A stretch of 24,611 nucleotides of DNA, from positions 1-24,611 of IMG/VR virus record IMGVR_UViG_3300024433_000051; one strand, written 5' to 3'. Under the pieces are notes generated by a model. It did not search any database and had not been told where the DNA came from. It was given only the letters and a program-made list of their open reading frames with translations. A program made the translations under genes and the position numbers. Below are positions 1-9,139 of this stretch, piece after piece. Position 1 is the stretch's first letter. The number at the start of each line of letters is the position of its first letter. This DNA comes from a virus.

Positions 1-2
1 GA

Positions 3-3000
3 AAACTAAAGACAATAGACGCCAGCGTAGGACAGTTTCAGAGAAACGTAGGTAATTATAGCCAGGCTTTTAGTAAGCTAGGCGGGGTTTTTAAGAATAT
101 TCGTAATGTAGTCGGACAGCTAGGCGTAGCTTTAGGCGGAATAGCTATAGCTAGAGGTGCTTTTGAAACTATAAAAGAATTTGACCAATCTACGGCTAAC
201 TTGTCGGCAATACTTGGGAAGACAAAAGACGAAATTCCAGGGTTAATAAATCAAGCGAAATTACTAGGTAGTACAACATCATTCACAGCTACTCAGGTTG
301 CTGAACTTCAAACAGAATTAGCGAAATTAGGCTTTACAACTGTTGAGATTGAACAATCAGCGGAGGCTGTTCTGAAATTAGCTAAAGCAACAGGTGCTGA
401 TTTAGGTGCTGCTGCTGCATTAACTGGGTCTGCATTAAGAGCGTTTAATTTAGATGCTTCTGAGTCTGGTAGGGTTGCAGCTGTTCTAGGTGTCGCAACT
501 ACAAAAACCGCCTTAGATTTTCAGAAACTTGAAACAGGGCTTTCAACTGTTGCCCCCGTTGCTGCTGCGTTTGGATTCTCTATTGAAGAAACAACTGCTT
601 TATTAGGGCAACTTTCAAACGCTGGCTTTGATGCTTCGAGTAGTGCAACTGCGACTAGAAATATTCTATTAAATTTAGCTGATGCAAACGGAAGCCTAGC
701 AAAAGCACTAGGAAGACCAGTAACAAATGCGAAAGAATTAGCGGAAGGATTGCAAGAATTAGACGCTAAAGGAATTGATTTGGCTAAATCCCTAGAGTTG
801 ACAGATAACAGGTCTGTGGCTGCTTTTCGAACGTTCTTAAAAGGTGCCGAGACTTTAAATCCTTTAGTTGATTCATTGACGGATGTTGAAGATGCGTTAA
901 CAAAAATTGCGGACACTCAGGACGACACTTTACAGGGGTCACTAGATAGATTAACGTCTGCTTGGGAGGGTTATATTTTGGCAGTAAATGAGGCTGGGGG
1001 AGTCGGTGAAAGTTTTAAAAATTTCATTGATTTTATTGCTGAGAATTTACCTTTAATTTTAGACACATTATTAAAATTAGTTAGAGCTTTTGTAGTTTGG
1101 AAAACGGTTACAATAGGATTAAAAAGCGTTCTTATTCCTTTAGGTAAGGGAGTTGTCGGTTTGAGTAAGGGCATGGTTGGATTAATAAAAGGAACAAAAA
1201 GCGCCTCAGTTTCTTTTAAAAGTTTAAATACAGCAATGAAAAATAACGTGATAGGACTTATTATAGCTGGTGTAATTGAATTAGCTAGTCAATTAGATTT
1301 ATTCAGTAGCGAGGTGGATAGAATATCAGATAGAATTGACGCTCAATTAAAAAGAATAAGCGAAATAAGAGACCAACAAAGAAAGCAAACTCAAGAAATA
1401 CTAGATAATGGGTCAAAAGAATTTAAGCAAAAAGTAAAAGCTTTAGAATTAGCAGCTAGAGAGGCTAAAATAGGTAAATCTAAAGAAGAACAGGAGCGTA
1501 TTCAATCTAATTTCTTGAAAGAACAAAACGCGCTTTATGATGCTAGGATAGGAAAAATAGGGGCTGCCATTTTAGTTAATGAAGGAGTATATTCTTTACA
1601 GAAAAAACAAACAAAAGAACTTGAAAATGAAGTTAAACAATCTGAAGCTTTCCTTAAAAATTTAAAAGAAACTCAACCACAACAAACAGAATTAATAAAA
1701 TCTTTAGCAGCTAAAATAAGACTAGGAAAAAAAGAATTAGACGACATTTTAGAACCTAGACTTAAAACTGAAACAGCTTTAAATACACTTAAAGCCGAAC
1801 AACTTGATTTATTAGATGAGGCAGCTAACTTAGGACTTGATATTAAAGAAATAGATGTAGAAAGAGCGAAGAACACTAAAGCTGCTAAAATAACTGAGGT
1901 AAATTATGAAAAAGAATTGCTAGAGATTCAACTTAAAAGGACTTTAGACGATAAAGAAAAGATAGTTATAGGTAATAAATTAGCTAATATTGCAGCAAGA
2001 GAGAAGTTTGATAAGTTGATTGCAGAAAAAAGAACTAAAAAAGAAAAAAAAGTTTTAAGAGAACTTTTATCTTTAACGATTGAACTTAATAATGTGGAGC
2101 AAAAAAGAGCATTATTTGCTTTAAAGAGTCAAAGAATTCAAGCCCTTGAGAATGAAAAAGAATTACTAGAGGATATTATTCGAGAAATAAACGAAGTTAA
2201 TAATTCAATTGATAATCGAGTTGATGATGTTTCAATTGAAATTCTTCAAAAAAGAAATGAAAAATTAAGGGAGAACTTAAACAATCAAAGTCAATTGAAT
2301 GAACTTATAAAACAACAGGGTTTTATATCAGACTTCTTAATATCTCAAATAGACAGAGAAGAAAAAGCTAGAAAGGACGCTTTAAACGACCAAATAGAAG
2401 ACAGAAAAGAATTACTTAAAATTCAATTAGATGGATTGAATTTATTAATAGCAGAAGGAGCTGCAAGTGAAGAGCAAATAGCACAGGCGAAAATATTAGA
2501 TGAAGAGTTAATTAAACTAGAAGAGTTAAAGCAAAAAAGTCTAATTGATATAGAAGACGATGCAAATAAAAGACGTGCGGACGCCAGGAAGAAAAAAGCC
2601 GAAACTATAGAAAACGACGCTAAATTATTAGCTAAGAACCAAATAGACCAGTACAAAAAATTAGCCGAAGTCGTTTCGGATATTTTCGAAGGTATTACCG
2701 ATATAATAAGCAAAAACATAGACAAGCAAATAAAAAAACTAGACGAACAATTAGAAGCTAGTAAGGAAAGACAAAGCCAGTTAAGGGATTTAGCTATAAA
2801 TGGCCGAGGTCAAGCCGCCGACGATGCTAGAAAAAGCTTAGTAGCTGAAGAAAGGGCCGCCGCTGTAGCTGAAGCGAAAAAAGTACAGTTAGAAAAAAGA
2901 AAAAAACAGTTAGAAAGCGTAGGAATTATACTTAAAAATATAGGTAATTTAGTAGAAGCTGGCGACTCAATACCTGAAGCTACAGCTAAAAGCGTCGCGT

Positions 3001-3470
3001 CTTTCCAAGTGGTTAAAGAAGTGCTACAAAGCCTTCCAGCCTTCTATAAAGGTACGGACGATACAGGGACAGTTAACCAGTCTTTAGATAGTAACGGCGG
3101 GCGGCTTGCTGTAGTTCACGATAATGAACAAATTTGGAGCAAAAAAGACAGGGGCGCCGTAGGATTTAAAAGCAGGGACGAAATAAAAGAAATAGTTTCT
3201 AAATACGAAAGTATAAACGACCCGAATAAATTTCAGTTCAGAATGTTAAATAAAGCGGACGAAATGCGAGGTTTACAGCAATCAATAAGCGAAGTTAACG
3301 TATTCGACACTATGGCGATAGAAAGCAAGCTAGACGCGCTAAAAAAAGCTATAATAAACAAGCCTGTTCCTAATGTTGAATTAGGAGAAATTACGGCTGC
3401 TTTTGTTAACATAATTAAAGACCACGGAAACGGCAGGCGAACTATTCATAAAATTAAGAAGCCTATGTAA
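3..3470 (+). CDS. Phage tail tape measure protein, 5' end outside window
   Basis: Tape measure proteins set tail length and are thought to pass into the cell envelope during DNA ejection. The frame is open from the first bases of the window, so the gene starts upstream; a TTG at 201 is internal and should not be taken as the start. About 1155 residues are visible. The first ~300 residues resemble the TP901-type (PhageMin_Tail) minor tail region, rich in Ala/Leu/Thr. A hydrophobic stretch follows near 1060-1160 and again near 1230-1280. From about 1310 to 2930 the product is Lys/Glu/Gln-rich with long predicted coiled coils. The C-terminus carries FYKGTDDTG and a VVHDNEQIW segment, a tail end I associate with Bacteroidota phage tape measures. 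Asp codons are mostly GAT up to about 2300 and mostly GAC afterwards. The role is secure; the exact N-terminus cannot be seen. Confidence 0.9.
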   Translation, partial: KLKTIDASVGQFQRNVGNYSQAFSKLGGVFKNIRNVVGQLGVALGGIAIARGAFETIKEFDQSTANLSAILGKTKDEIPGLINQAKLLGSTTSFTATQVAELQTELAKLGFTTVEIEQSAEAVLKLAKATGADLGAAAALTGSALRAFNLDASESGRVAAVLGVATTKTALDFQKLETGLSTVAPVAAAFGFSIEETTALLGQLSNAGFDASSSATATRNILLNLADANGSLAKALGRPVTNAKELAEGLQELDAKGIDLAKSLELTDNRSVAAFRTFLKGAETLNPLVDSLTDVEDALTKIADTQDDTLQGSLDRLTSAWEGYILAVNEAGGVGESFKNFIDFIAENLPLILDTLLKLVRAFVVWKTVTIGLKSVLIPLGKGVVGLSKGMVGLIKGTKSASVSFKSLNTAMKNNVIGLIIAGVIELASQLDLFSSEVDRISDRIDAQLKRISEIRDQQRKQTQEILDNGSKEFKQKVKALELAAREAKIGKSKEEQERIQSNFLKEQNALYDARIGKIGAAILVNEGVYSLQKKQTKELENEVKQSEAFLKNLKETQPQQTELIKSLAAKIRLGKKELDDILEPRLKTETALNTLKAEQLDLLDEAANLGLDIKEIDVERAKNTKAAKITEVNYEKELLEIQLKRTLDDKEKIVIGNKLANIAAREKFDKLIAEKRTKKEKKVLRELLSLTIELNNVEQKRALFALKSQRIQALENEKELLEDIIREINEVNNSIDNRVDDVSIEILQKRNEKLRENLNNQSQLNELIKQQGFISDFLISQIDREEKARKDALNDQIEDRKELLKIQLDGLNLLIAEGAASEEQIAQAKILDEELIKLEELKQKSLIDIEDDANKRRADARKKKAETIENDAKLLAKNQIDQYKKLAEVVSDIFEGITDIISKNIDKQIKKLDEQLEASKERQSQLRDLAINGRGQAADDARKSLVAEERAAAVAEAKKVQLEKRKKQLESVGIILKNIGNLVEAGDSIPEATAKSVASFQVVKEVLQSLPAFYKGTDDTGTVNQSLDSNGGRLAVVHDNEQIWSKKDRGAVGFKSRDEIKEIVSKYESINDPNKFQFRMLNKADEMRGLQQSISEVNVFDTMAIESKLDALKKAIINKPVPNVELGEITAAFVNIIKDHGNGRRTIHKIKKPM

Positions 3471-3475
3471 AAAAA

Positions 3476-3501
3476 AAAGGCCCAGAACAAACTGAGCCTT
3501 T
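3476..3501 (-). terminator. Hairpin after tape measure gene, best oriented for minus strand
   Basis: AAAGGCCCAG and CTGAGCCTTT pair over 10 positions with one mismatch around the loop AACAAA. A run of ten A precedes the stem on the + strand, so the strong U-tract would follow the stem in minus-strand transcripts; in the + direction only UUU follows. It may act in both directions, weakly in +. It separates the tape measure gene from the next tail gene. Confidence 0.6.
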
Positions 3502-3555
3502 AGAACACAAAAACATAAAATCAGAGAATACTAAGCCCGCAATATACGAAAAAAA

Positions 3556-5301
3556 ATGAAAACGAAACTAATATTCGAATTAAATAACGAGCCAGCAAAC
3601 AACCCGCGAGAATTATCGGATATTTCGGTAGTTTCAGAATGGAGCGACGAAGTAAGCGAAGCCGAAGTAAGTTTAGCGAAATTCTCTTTAGTTTTAGAAG
3701 AAGCTAAGAAGATAGATAATTTTATAGACCAGTATTCTAGGTTTCAAGGGATGCCTTATAATATATTTATAACTGACGGAATAAGCCAGGAGCAGGTTTT
3801 TAACGGTTTTATTAATTTAAAAACAGCCGTAAAAGTTGGCTGCGCTGAATACCAGGTAGACGTAGAAAAAAGACTGGGAGCTAATCAATTTTCAGGACGC
3901 GCAGACGCTATAAGCTTCGAACTATTATACCAAGAAGGGTTCTTAACTAATTCGGATTTTGTTTACGTGCCTTATGTTATAAATTATATTCCAGACGGAA
4001 CGCAGGTTTTAATTCTACAGCTTACTCTTTTTATGATGGGAAAGGAATTATACGAAGCTATCGAGCGTTTCCAGAAGTCAATTACTGAAGCCATTAAGTT
4101 AATACCAGATATTATAGTAGGGACGGCCGCTGAGGTTGCTAAAGTTGGCCAGATAGCAGCTATAATTTTAAATCTAATTTTTCAATTAGCCTATTTAATA
4201 GCTATAGTAATAGCTATAATTAAATTAATGAACGATTTAGTTAGACAGTTTTTTCCTAAATTAAGGTATCACGTAGGAATTAAATATAAAAACTTAATGG
4301 CGGCTGGCGTAAAGTATTTAGGTTTAGAAATGCAGTCTACTATTTACGATTCTAATGTATGGGGTAATTCAGTATATTTGCCTATGCAATCCGAAGAGGG
4401 GTTATCGCAGCCTTCAGGAGGTATAGGCTATCCTAGGGCTGGCGATAGTATTTACACTTTAGGCGACCTAATTAGAAACGAGCGGCAAAAATACAAAGCT
4501 AAATATAAAATTACTGGGAATATATACGAATTCGAAAGAAAGGATTTCTGGAAAAGCCAAGCGTCTTACTTACTTCCAGATGTAGTTAGCGACCAGGAGC
4601 AAGCAGACAATATATTCAGAACTAACGCCGAAGAATTCGTAGGTCTTTATAAAATAAACTTTTCTACGGACCCAGAAGACAAAAACACTAGCGACAGGTT
4701 CGACGGTACAAACGTAGCTATAAGCACTACGTTAGACGCGGTTTTAGATATAGAATTAGATTTAACGCAAGGCGGCACAGAAATAGGGTTAGTAGAAGCT
4801 AGAGGCACTAGAAAAGACACGTTAACGCCAGTTGAAAAAGTCGTAAGGGGTCTTTTTAAGTTCGTCGACCTATTGACTGGTATATTGGGAGGTGGTACTA
4901 GCTTTGCTAGTAAAATAGACGCTAGAATAGGCGCTTTAAATTTATCTAGTTACATAACTACGGCGCCAAAAATGCTAATAATGAACGGGAATAAGCTTCA
5001 GTCTGGACAGCAGCAGTTATTAACAGCGCTAAAGCTTTGGCAGGAATTCCACTTTATAGACAGTTTTAACCCAATTAACGGAATACACAACCAGAGGGAT
5101 ATTTACGAAAACGTACAGATTCCTTTTTGTTACGAAGATTTCGTAACTTTGCTTAATAATAACTTTTTTAATACAGTTGATAACGGCAAAGGAGAAATAA
5201 CCAGATTAGAATGGTTTTTAGAAGATAATAAAGCTATAATTAACTATAAAATAGAAAGACTTGAAACGGAAAATTTTATAACGAATATTTATGAAGGTTA
5301 G
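3556..5301 (+). CDS. Tail protein with one internal hydrophobic segment
   Basis: A 581-residue protein directly after the tape measure gene, the position of distal-tail or baseplate-hub proteins in many phages. I do not recognise a named family. Residues 1-130 look like a compact beta-rich domain. Residues about 198-224 form a long uninterrupted hydrophobic helix (QIAAIILNLIFQLAYLIAIV), preceded by another amphipathic stretch at 175-195. The rest is soluble, with acidic and aromatic segments. The start ATG follows an A-rich leader (ACGAAAAAAA), as at most genes here. It overlaps the following gene by 11 bp. A membrane-insertion or channel role during ejection is an inference from the hydrophobic helix; a structural tail role is inferred from position only. 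Confidence 0.75.
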   Translation: MKTKLIFELNNEPANNPRELSDISVVSEWSDEVSEAEVSLAKFSLVLEEAKKIDNFIDQYSRFQGMPYNIFITDGISQEQVFNGFINLKTAVKVGCAEYQVDVEKRLGANQFSGRADAISFELLYQEGFLTNSDFVYVPYVINYIPDGTQVLILQLTLFMMGKELYEAIERFQKSITEAIKLIPDIIVGTAAEVAKVGQIAAIILNLIFQLAYLIAIVIAIIKLMNDLVRQFFPKLRYHVGIKYKNLMAAGVKYLGLEMQSTIYDSNVWGNSVYLPMQSEEGLSQPSGGIGYPRAGDSIYTLGDLIRNERQKYKAKYKITGNIYEFERKDFWKSQASYLLPDVVSDQEQADNIFRTNAEEFVGLYKINFSTDPEDKNTSDRFDGTNVAISTTLDAVLDIELDLTQGGTEIGLVEARGTRKDTLTPVEKVVRGLFKFVDLLTGILGGGTSFASKIDARIGALNLSSYITTAPKMLIMNGNKLQSGQQQLLTALKLWQEFHFIDSFNPINGIHNQRDIYENVQIPFCYEDFVTLLNNNFFNTVDNGKGEITRLEWFLEDNKAIINYKIERLETENFITNIYEG

Positions 5302-5542
5302 CGATTTACTAGACGGGCTGGACCCTGAAAAAATAGGACAAGATTTCGAAAAAGGCTTAGCTGAAGTTAGGAAAAACTTAGCTATAATGCCAGAAGATAA
5401 ACAGCGAGAATATACGCCGTTCATCAAAAAACTTAACGAAATGAATAGAGAAATGAAAGCCAACGGATTCGAAACGCCTACTTTAGACAAGCTTTCTAAA
5501 GGTTTAATGTCTGAAGTAAAAGAAAAAATGCCGAATAAATAA
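5291..5542 (+). CDS. Small charged tail-module protein, unknown function
   Basis: 83 residues, highly charged, probably all alpha, with no signal peptide or TM segment. The start ATG lies inside the last codons of the preceding tail gene (11 bp overlap in another frame), which suggests translational coupling. A TATATTTG box lies just after its stop. No family is recognised. Its location between two large tail proteins points to a minor structural part or an assembly helper, which is inference only. Confidence 0.7.
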   Translation: MKVSDLLDGLDPEKIGQDFEKGLAEVRKNLAIMPEDKQREYTPFIKKLNEMNREMKANGFETPTLDKLSKGLMSEVKEKMPNK

Positions 5543-5543
5543 T

Positions 5544-5551
5544 TATATTTG
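5544..5551 (+). promoter_or_regulatory. Possible Bacteroidota -7 box (TATATTTG)
   Basis: TATATTTG fits the TAnnTTTG -7 consensus, but it sits only 4 bp before the ATG at 5556. A transcript from it would be leaderless or start inside the gene. No clear -33 TTG at the usual distance. It may be chance in AT-rich DNA. Confidence 0.25.
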
Positions 5552-5555
5552 CAAT

Positions 5556-8237
5556 ATGCCTGTAAGAATTAATCAAGTAAGAAGAACGGACCCGCAATTT
5601 AACGGCGAAAATACAAGTCATTTTATAGGCAATATTAACGACTGGAAAAAAACAGAAATTAATATTCAGGTTTATTCTTTACACCAGTCGAATATAGAAA
5701 CTTATATGCAAGTTTCTTCGGATTCAGCTAATTTTTCCAGAATCCAGCTTCTAAATGGAAAATGGTCAGACGAAGGTATCGTAGTAGGTTCTGAATTATA
5801 CGCGGGTATCTTTATAGAAGACTTGGCGCCAGGTAACGAAGGCAATATAATTCAGCGTAATTTTTACAGAAGGGAACACGGCGGCGCACCTCCTAAAGTA
5901 ACTTTTGTAAGTCCAGACGATACTATAATAGAAGTAGACGATAATATTAATAACTGGGACGATTCAGATTTCATAGGTTTAAATAGGCTTTTTCCGTCCC
6001 AAAGAGTAGAAGATTTTCAGACGGGTTGGCTAGAAGCTTATATTTTTCAGGTTTTACCTATAGAAGCTGGCGAGGTCTTTTATAATTATTTACCTAATTC
6101 TCAAAAACAAAGTAATAGCCTATTTTCCTTAATAGATGGGACTATAGGGCGTTTTTCTTTAAATGGATTAGACCCAACTAACGGAACTTATCAAACAGCT
6201 ACGCAGCTAGGTTTAAAATCTGGTAGCGCTGTTAAATCAGTTCGTATAAAATCTATTCCTAACGCTTTAAATCCTTCTGGTTATTACAATATACCAGGAA
6301 CACCTTTACCAGATTTAGACGGAAATAATACGTTGCAATTAGTACAAAAAGGGCGCGTTATTTCAGTTTTTAATATAGAAATAATTCATAAAATAATAGG
6401 AGTAGAAGAAGACCCTAGTAATTTACCAGACAATACGCCGCCCGAATGGTTTTTTGATAACGAAAGCTTAGCGGACACTTTTTTATTTAAAATATTCCCT
6501 AAATATTCAGACCAAAATATATATTTAGCCTCAGACCAAAAGTCTAGTCTAATACAAGTAGACGGAAATATAGGCTGGATAGACGAAAATTACAACGGAA
6601 GGCCGCAGCCTTATTCTGTAGAAAGTGTAGAATATAAGAATTTACTAGGTACAGTTTTATCGGATTTAGATTACGGGAATACTACGCGCGTTAATATTAT
6701 CGTAAATAATCCAACACACACAACAGACAGCCTTTACGCTTTAGACTGGCAATATTTACCAAATTTATCTGAACAATATAAAAACAATACTAGAAGCTAT
6801 TTAAACAACACTATTCAGAATACACCTGTATTTTACAACGCATTTAACGGCGTAGATATTACAGGGCTTTTAAAAGAAGGTATTTTTACGCCTATTTATC
6901 TAGGTTTAGAAAACGAAGAAGGCGCTAGATTAGATTTTACAGAATTAGAAGTAATAAATATAGGGGGCGGTCAAGTATTAATAACATTTAAAACTGTTCC
7001 CAATACTGAGTTTTTTGTTTATATCGACCAACTAGAAGACGATAATAAAAGATTTTTATTTACTATAGGGGTTTCAAATCCAGTTGAAGACATAGAGGAA
7101 AACGACTCAACTAGATTAAAGGTAATAGGAGATTTAGAATTTACGCCAATTCCTGCGGGTCCTTACCCTGGAATGAGTAACTTTTTTAATGAATTGCCAG
7201 TAAGCCCAAGTACAAACGGCGCTACAAATTGCGTAGGATTTCCAGAGGATTTATGGTTAAGTCAGACTAGATTTACGATAGACCCTACTAGCGGGATAGT
7301 TTTTCAGAAAATCACCCCAATGATAGAGCTGGTAAACTCTTCTAACGGTTTGTCTGTTACTTTAGATTCAGTAGAAATTAACGTAGCTAATCAGCCTTTA
7401 GACGGGAACGGCGTACAGCAAATAAATACATTTAATACACGCGGATTTTTAGTTATTCCTTCACACGATAAGAACTTTTTAAACGTAGTCAGGGAGCCTT
7501 TAAACGATGTTGCGCCGAATTACGCTTATTTATTACAGTTTGGTTTTAGGATTCGTTACGAAGATTGGATAAAAAACGCAGACATACCAGCGGATTTTTA
7601 CGACGCACTACAGCAAAACGATGGCTTTAATAATTTCTGGACCTGGCTAGAGCAGTCGCCCTACGAAATTAAATATTCTGTTCTTTCGCAAGTGGACAGA
7701 GTAGGAACGCAGGTTTTCTTTAAAAATTCATTCCCAATTACTTTAAACAATTATTTTACAGTCCTTCCGATAACGCCAGAATGTAGGCACTTCGACGAGG
7801 CTACAGGCTTGCCGCTTTTTCAGGGCGTAATAGACGGATTAGACACTAATTCGATAATGAGCCAAGGCCTTACAAGAGTAAGACAGGATTATATTTTAAA
7901 TGCTGGTATTTATCCTTTAGCTGGAATATATGCCGAATGTAATTTAGAAGTTTTTGAGGGCGGCGGCTGGAAGACTTTAGAAACACTTTCTACTGAATAC
8001 GCAGGATTAGCTAATAGCCCAATAAAGCCAGACGGTTTAAACGGCGTTTTTTTAACTTTAATTAGGGTTTCAGACACTTTACTAAGGGCTGAATGTCTTA
8101 TAGACCCTAGCTTTTTAACTGGCTCTAGTGTAAAATACAAAGTTTCTGGAAGAATCGGCTGTAGTTCAGGAAATAAACTGCCTACACTACCTTCAGGAAG
8201 TCCTTATAATTCGAAATATAATAGTAAATATTTATAA
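5556..8237 (+). CDS. Large probable baseplate or tail fibre protein
   Basis: 893 residues, rich in Asn, Asp, Tyr, Pro and Gly with few charged helices, the composition of a beta-structured virion protein. No TM segment or signal peptide. I recognise no catalytic motif. The C-terminus ends in a low-complexity piece with a repeated NSKY. It starts 13 bp after the preceding stop and ends 1 bp before the next gene, so it lies inside a single tail operon. Size and place between the tape measure and the lysis genes fit a baseplate, tail-tip or fibre-base protein. Function is inferred from position and composition only. Confidence 0.75.
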   Translation: MPVRINQVRRTDPQFNGENTSHFIGNINDWKKTEINIQVYSLHQSNIETYMQVSSDSANFSRIQLLNGKWSDEGIVVGSELYAGIFIEDLAPGNEGNIIQRNFYRREHGGAPPKVTFVSPDDTIIEVDDNINNWDDSDFIGLNRLFPSQRVEDFQTGWLEAYIFQVLPIEAGEVFYNYLPNSQKQSNSLFSLIDGTIGRFSLNGLDPTNGTYQTATQLGLKSGSAVKSVRIKSIPNALNPSGYYNIPGTPLPDLDGNNTLQLVQKGRVISVFNIEIIHKIIGVEEDPSNLPDNTPPEWFFDNESLADTFLFKIFPKYSDQNIYLASDQKSSLIQVDGNIGWIDENYNGRPQPYSVESVEYKNLLGTVLSDLDYGNTTRVNIIVNNPTHTTDSLYALDWQYLPNLSEQYKNNTRSYLNNTIQNTPVFYNAFNGVDITGLLKEGIFTPIYLGLENEEGARLDFTELEVINIGGGQVLITFKTVPNTEFFVYIDQLEDDNKRFLFTIGVSNPVEDIEENDSTRLKVIGDLEFTPIPAGPYPGMSNFFNELPVSPSTNGATNCVGFPEDLWLSQTRFTIDPTSGIVFQKITPMIELVNSSNGLSVTLDSVEINVANQPLDGNGVQQINTFNTRGFLVIPSHDKNFLNVVREPLNDVAPNYAYLLQFGFRIRYEDWIKNADIPADFYDALQQNDGFNNFWTWLEQSPYEIKYSVLSQVDRVGTQVFFKNSFPITLNNYFTVLPITPECRHFDEATGLPLFQGVIDGLDTNSIMSQGLTRVRQDYILNAGIYPLAGIYAECNLEVFEGGGWKTLETLSTEYAGLANSPIKPDGLNGVFLTLIRVSDTLLRAECLIDPSFLTGSSVKYKVSGRIGCSSGNKLPTLPSGSPYNSKYNSKYL

Positions 8238-8238
8238 A

Positions 8239-9135
8239 ATGGCAACAGATAAACAAGATTTAAGCTTATTGATAACAGATTATTTTACGCTGCTAAATAA
8301 TGGCGTTCCTGACAATTCAATAGTACCAGACGCGCATAGAAACTTACTAGAAAATACACTTAGTACACTAGCTTTTTTTGGCGTTACCAAATTTAATATT
8401 ATAGCCGCAGGGAATCCGAGCGCAGGACAGATAAGCTTATTAGGCTCTAATTTCGACGATGCTACTAGTATTTTAGTTCATAAAGTAAATGCACATTCTC
8501 AGAATGTAGCAGCCGCTATTTCTACAATAGCTGGCGGGTCCGTAATTCACTTAAAAGACTATAATAATAATTTCGGCGAATTCATAGTAAGTGGAATAGT
8601 AGATTCTGGCAGCTGGTTTACTTTAACGGTTTCGGCTAGTTTCTCAAATCCAACCTATACGCCTACTGGATTAGAAGGCTTTTTAGGTATTATGGCTAAA
8701 GGCGACAGCGCTAACATAATGAACGCAGATTTAGCGCAAAGCGCAACGCGTACGCAAAATATGGCAGGCTTTGACCAAGTTTGGTTTAAAGGGAATCATT
8801 CTTTAGACGAGTCTAAAATTTACATAAAAAACCTTAGAGCTGTTCTAATAGCCGCTAAGGTTTTGAATATAGATTTAATAAGTAACGTAGACGCTATGAC
8901 TGTAGACGTTAACGACGACTTTACTATAAATTTTTCTAATTTATTAATCGGGTCTGGATTTATTAATTTAAATATAGTAGGTCCTGGGAATTGGACTTTG
9001 ACTTCTGGCGCTAATGTAGTCTGGAAAAACCAGACGCCTCAAAATGTAACGCAAACGGCAGGCGCTAAAGATAGGCTTTACTGGACCTCAGACGGGGTAG
9101 ACGTAGAGTGTGCTATTTCACATAATATAGGTTAA
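8239..9135 (+). CDS. Fibre-like tail protein
   Basis: 298 residues. Residues 1-45 form a polar helical N-terminus (LSLLITDYFTLLNNGVPDNS) that could attach to the tail. The remainder is Gly/Ser/Thr/Asn-rich and beta-like, with a segment about intron-like repeats of IxNLRAVLIAAKVLNIDLIS and a C-terminal WTSDGVDVECA strand, as in trimeric fibre tips. The start is 1 bp after the preceding stop. No family is recognised with certainty. It lies immediately upstream of the leucine-rich-repeat protein, so the two may form a fibre and its receptor-binding partner, which is inference. Confidence 0.65.
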   Translation: MATDKQDLSLLITDYFTLLNNGVPDNSIVPDAHRNLLENTLSTLAFFGVTKFNIIAAGNPSAGQISLLGSNFDDATSILVHKVNAHSQNVAAAISTIAGGSVIHLKDYNNNFGEFIVSGIVDSGSWFTLTVSASFSNPTYTPTGLEGFLGIMAKGDSANIMNADLAQSATRTQNMAGFDQVWFKGNHSLDESKIYIKNLRAVLIAAKVLNIDLISNVDAMTVDVNDDFTINFSNLLIGSGFINLNIVGPGNWTLTSGANVVWKNQTPQNVTQTAGAKDRLYWTSDGVDVECAISHNIG

Positions 9136-9139
9136 GACA

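Noticed and set aside
201-203. TTG as the start of the tape measure gene
   Set aside because: The same frame is open to the window edge and the upstream residues continue the tail-protein composition, so the gene starts outside.
521-5490. Minus-strand open frames within the tail genes
   Set aside because: They lie opposite strong plus-strand genes, have Ser/Phe-rich products typical of antisense frames, and lack promoters or leaders.
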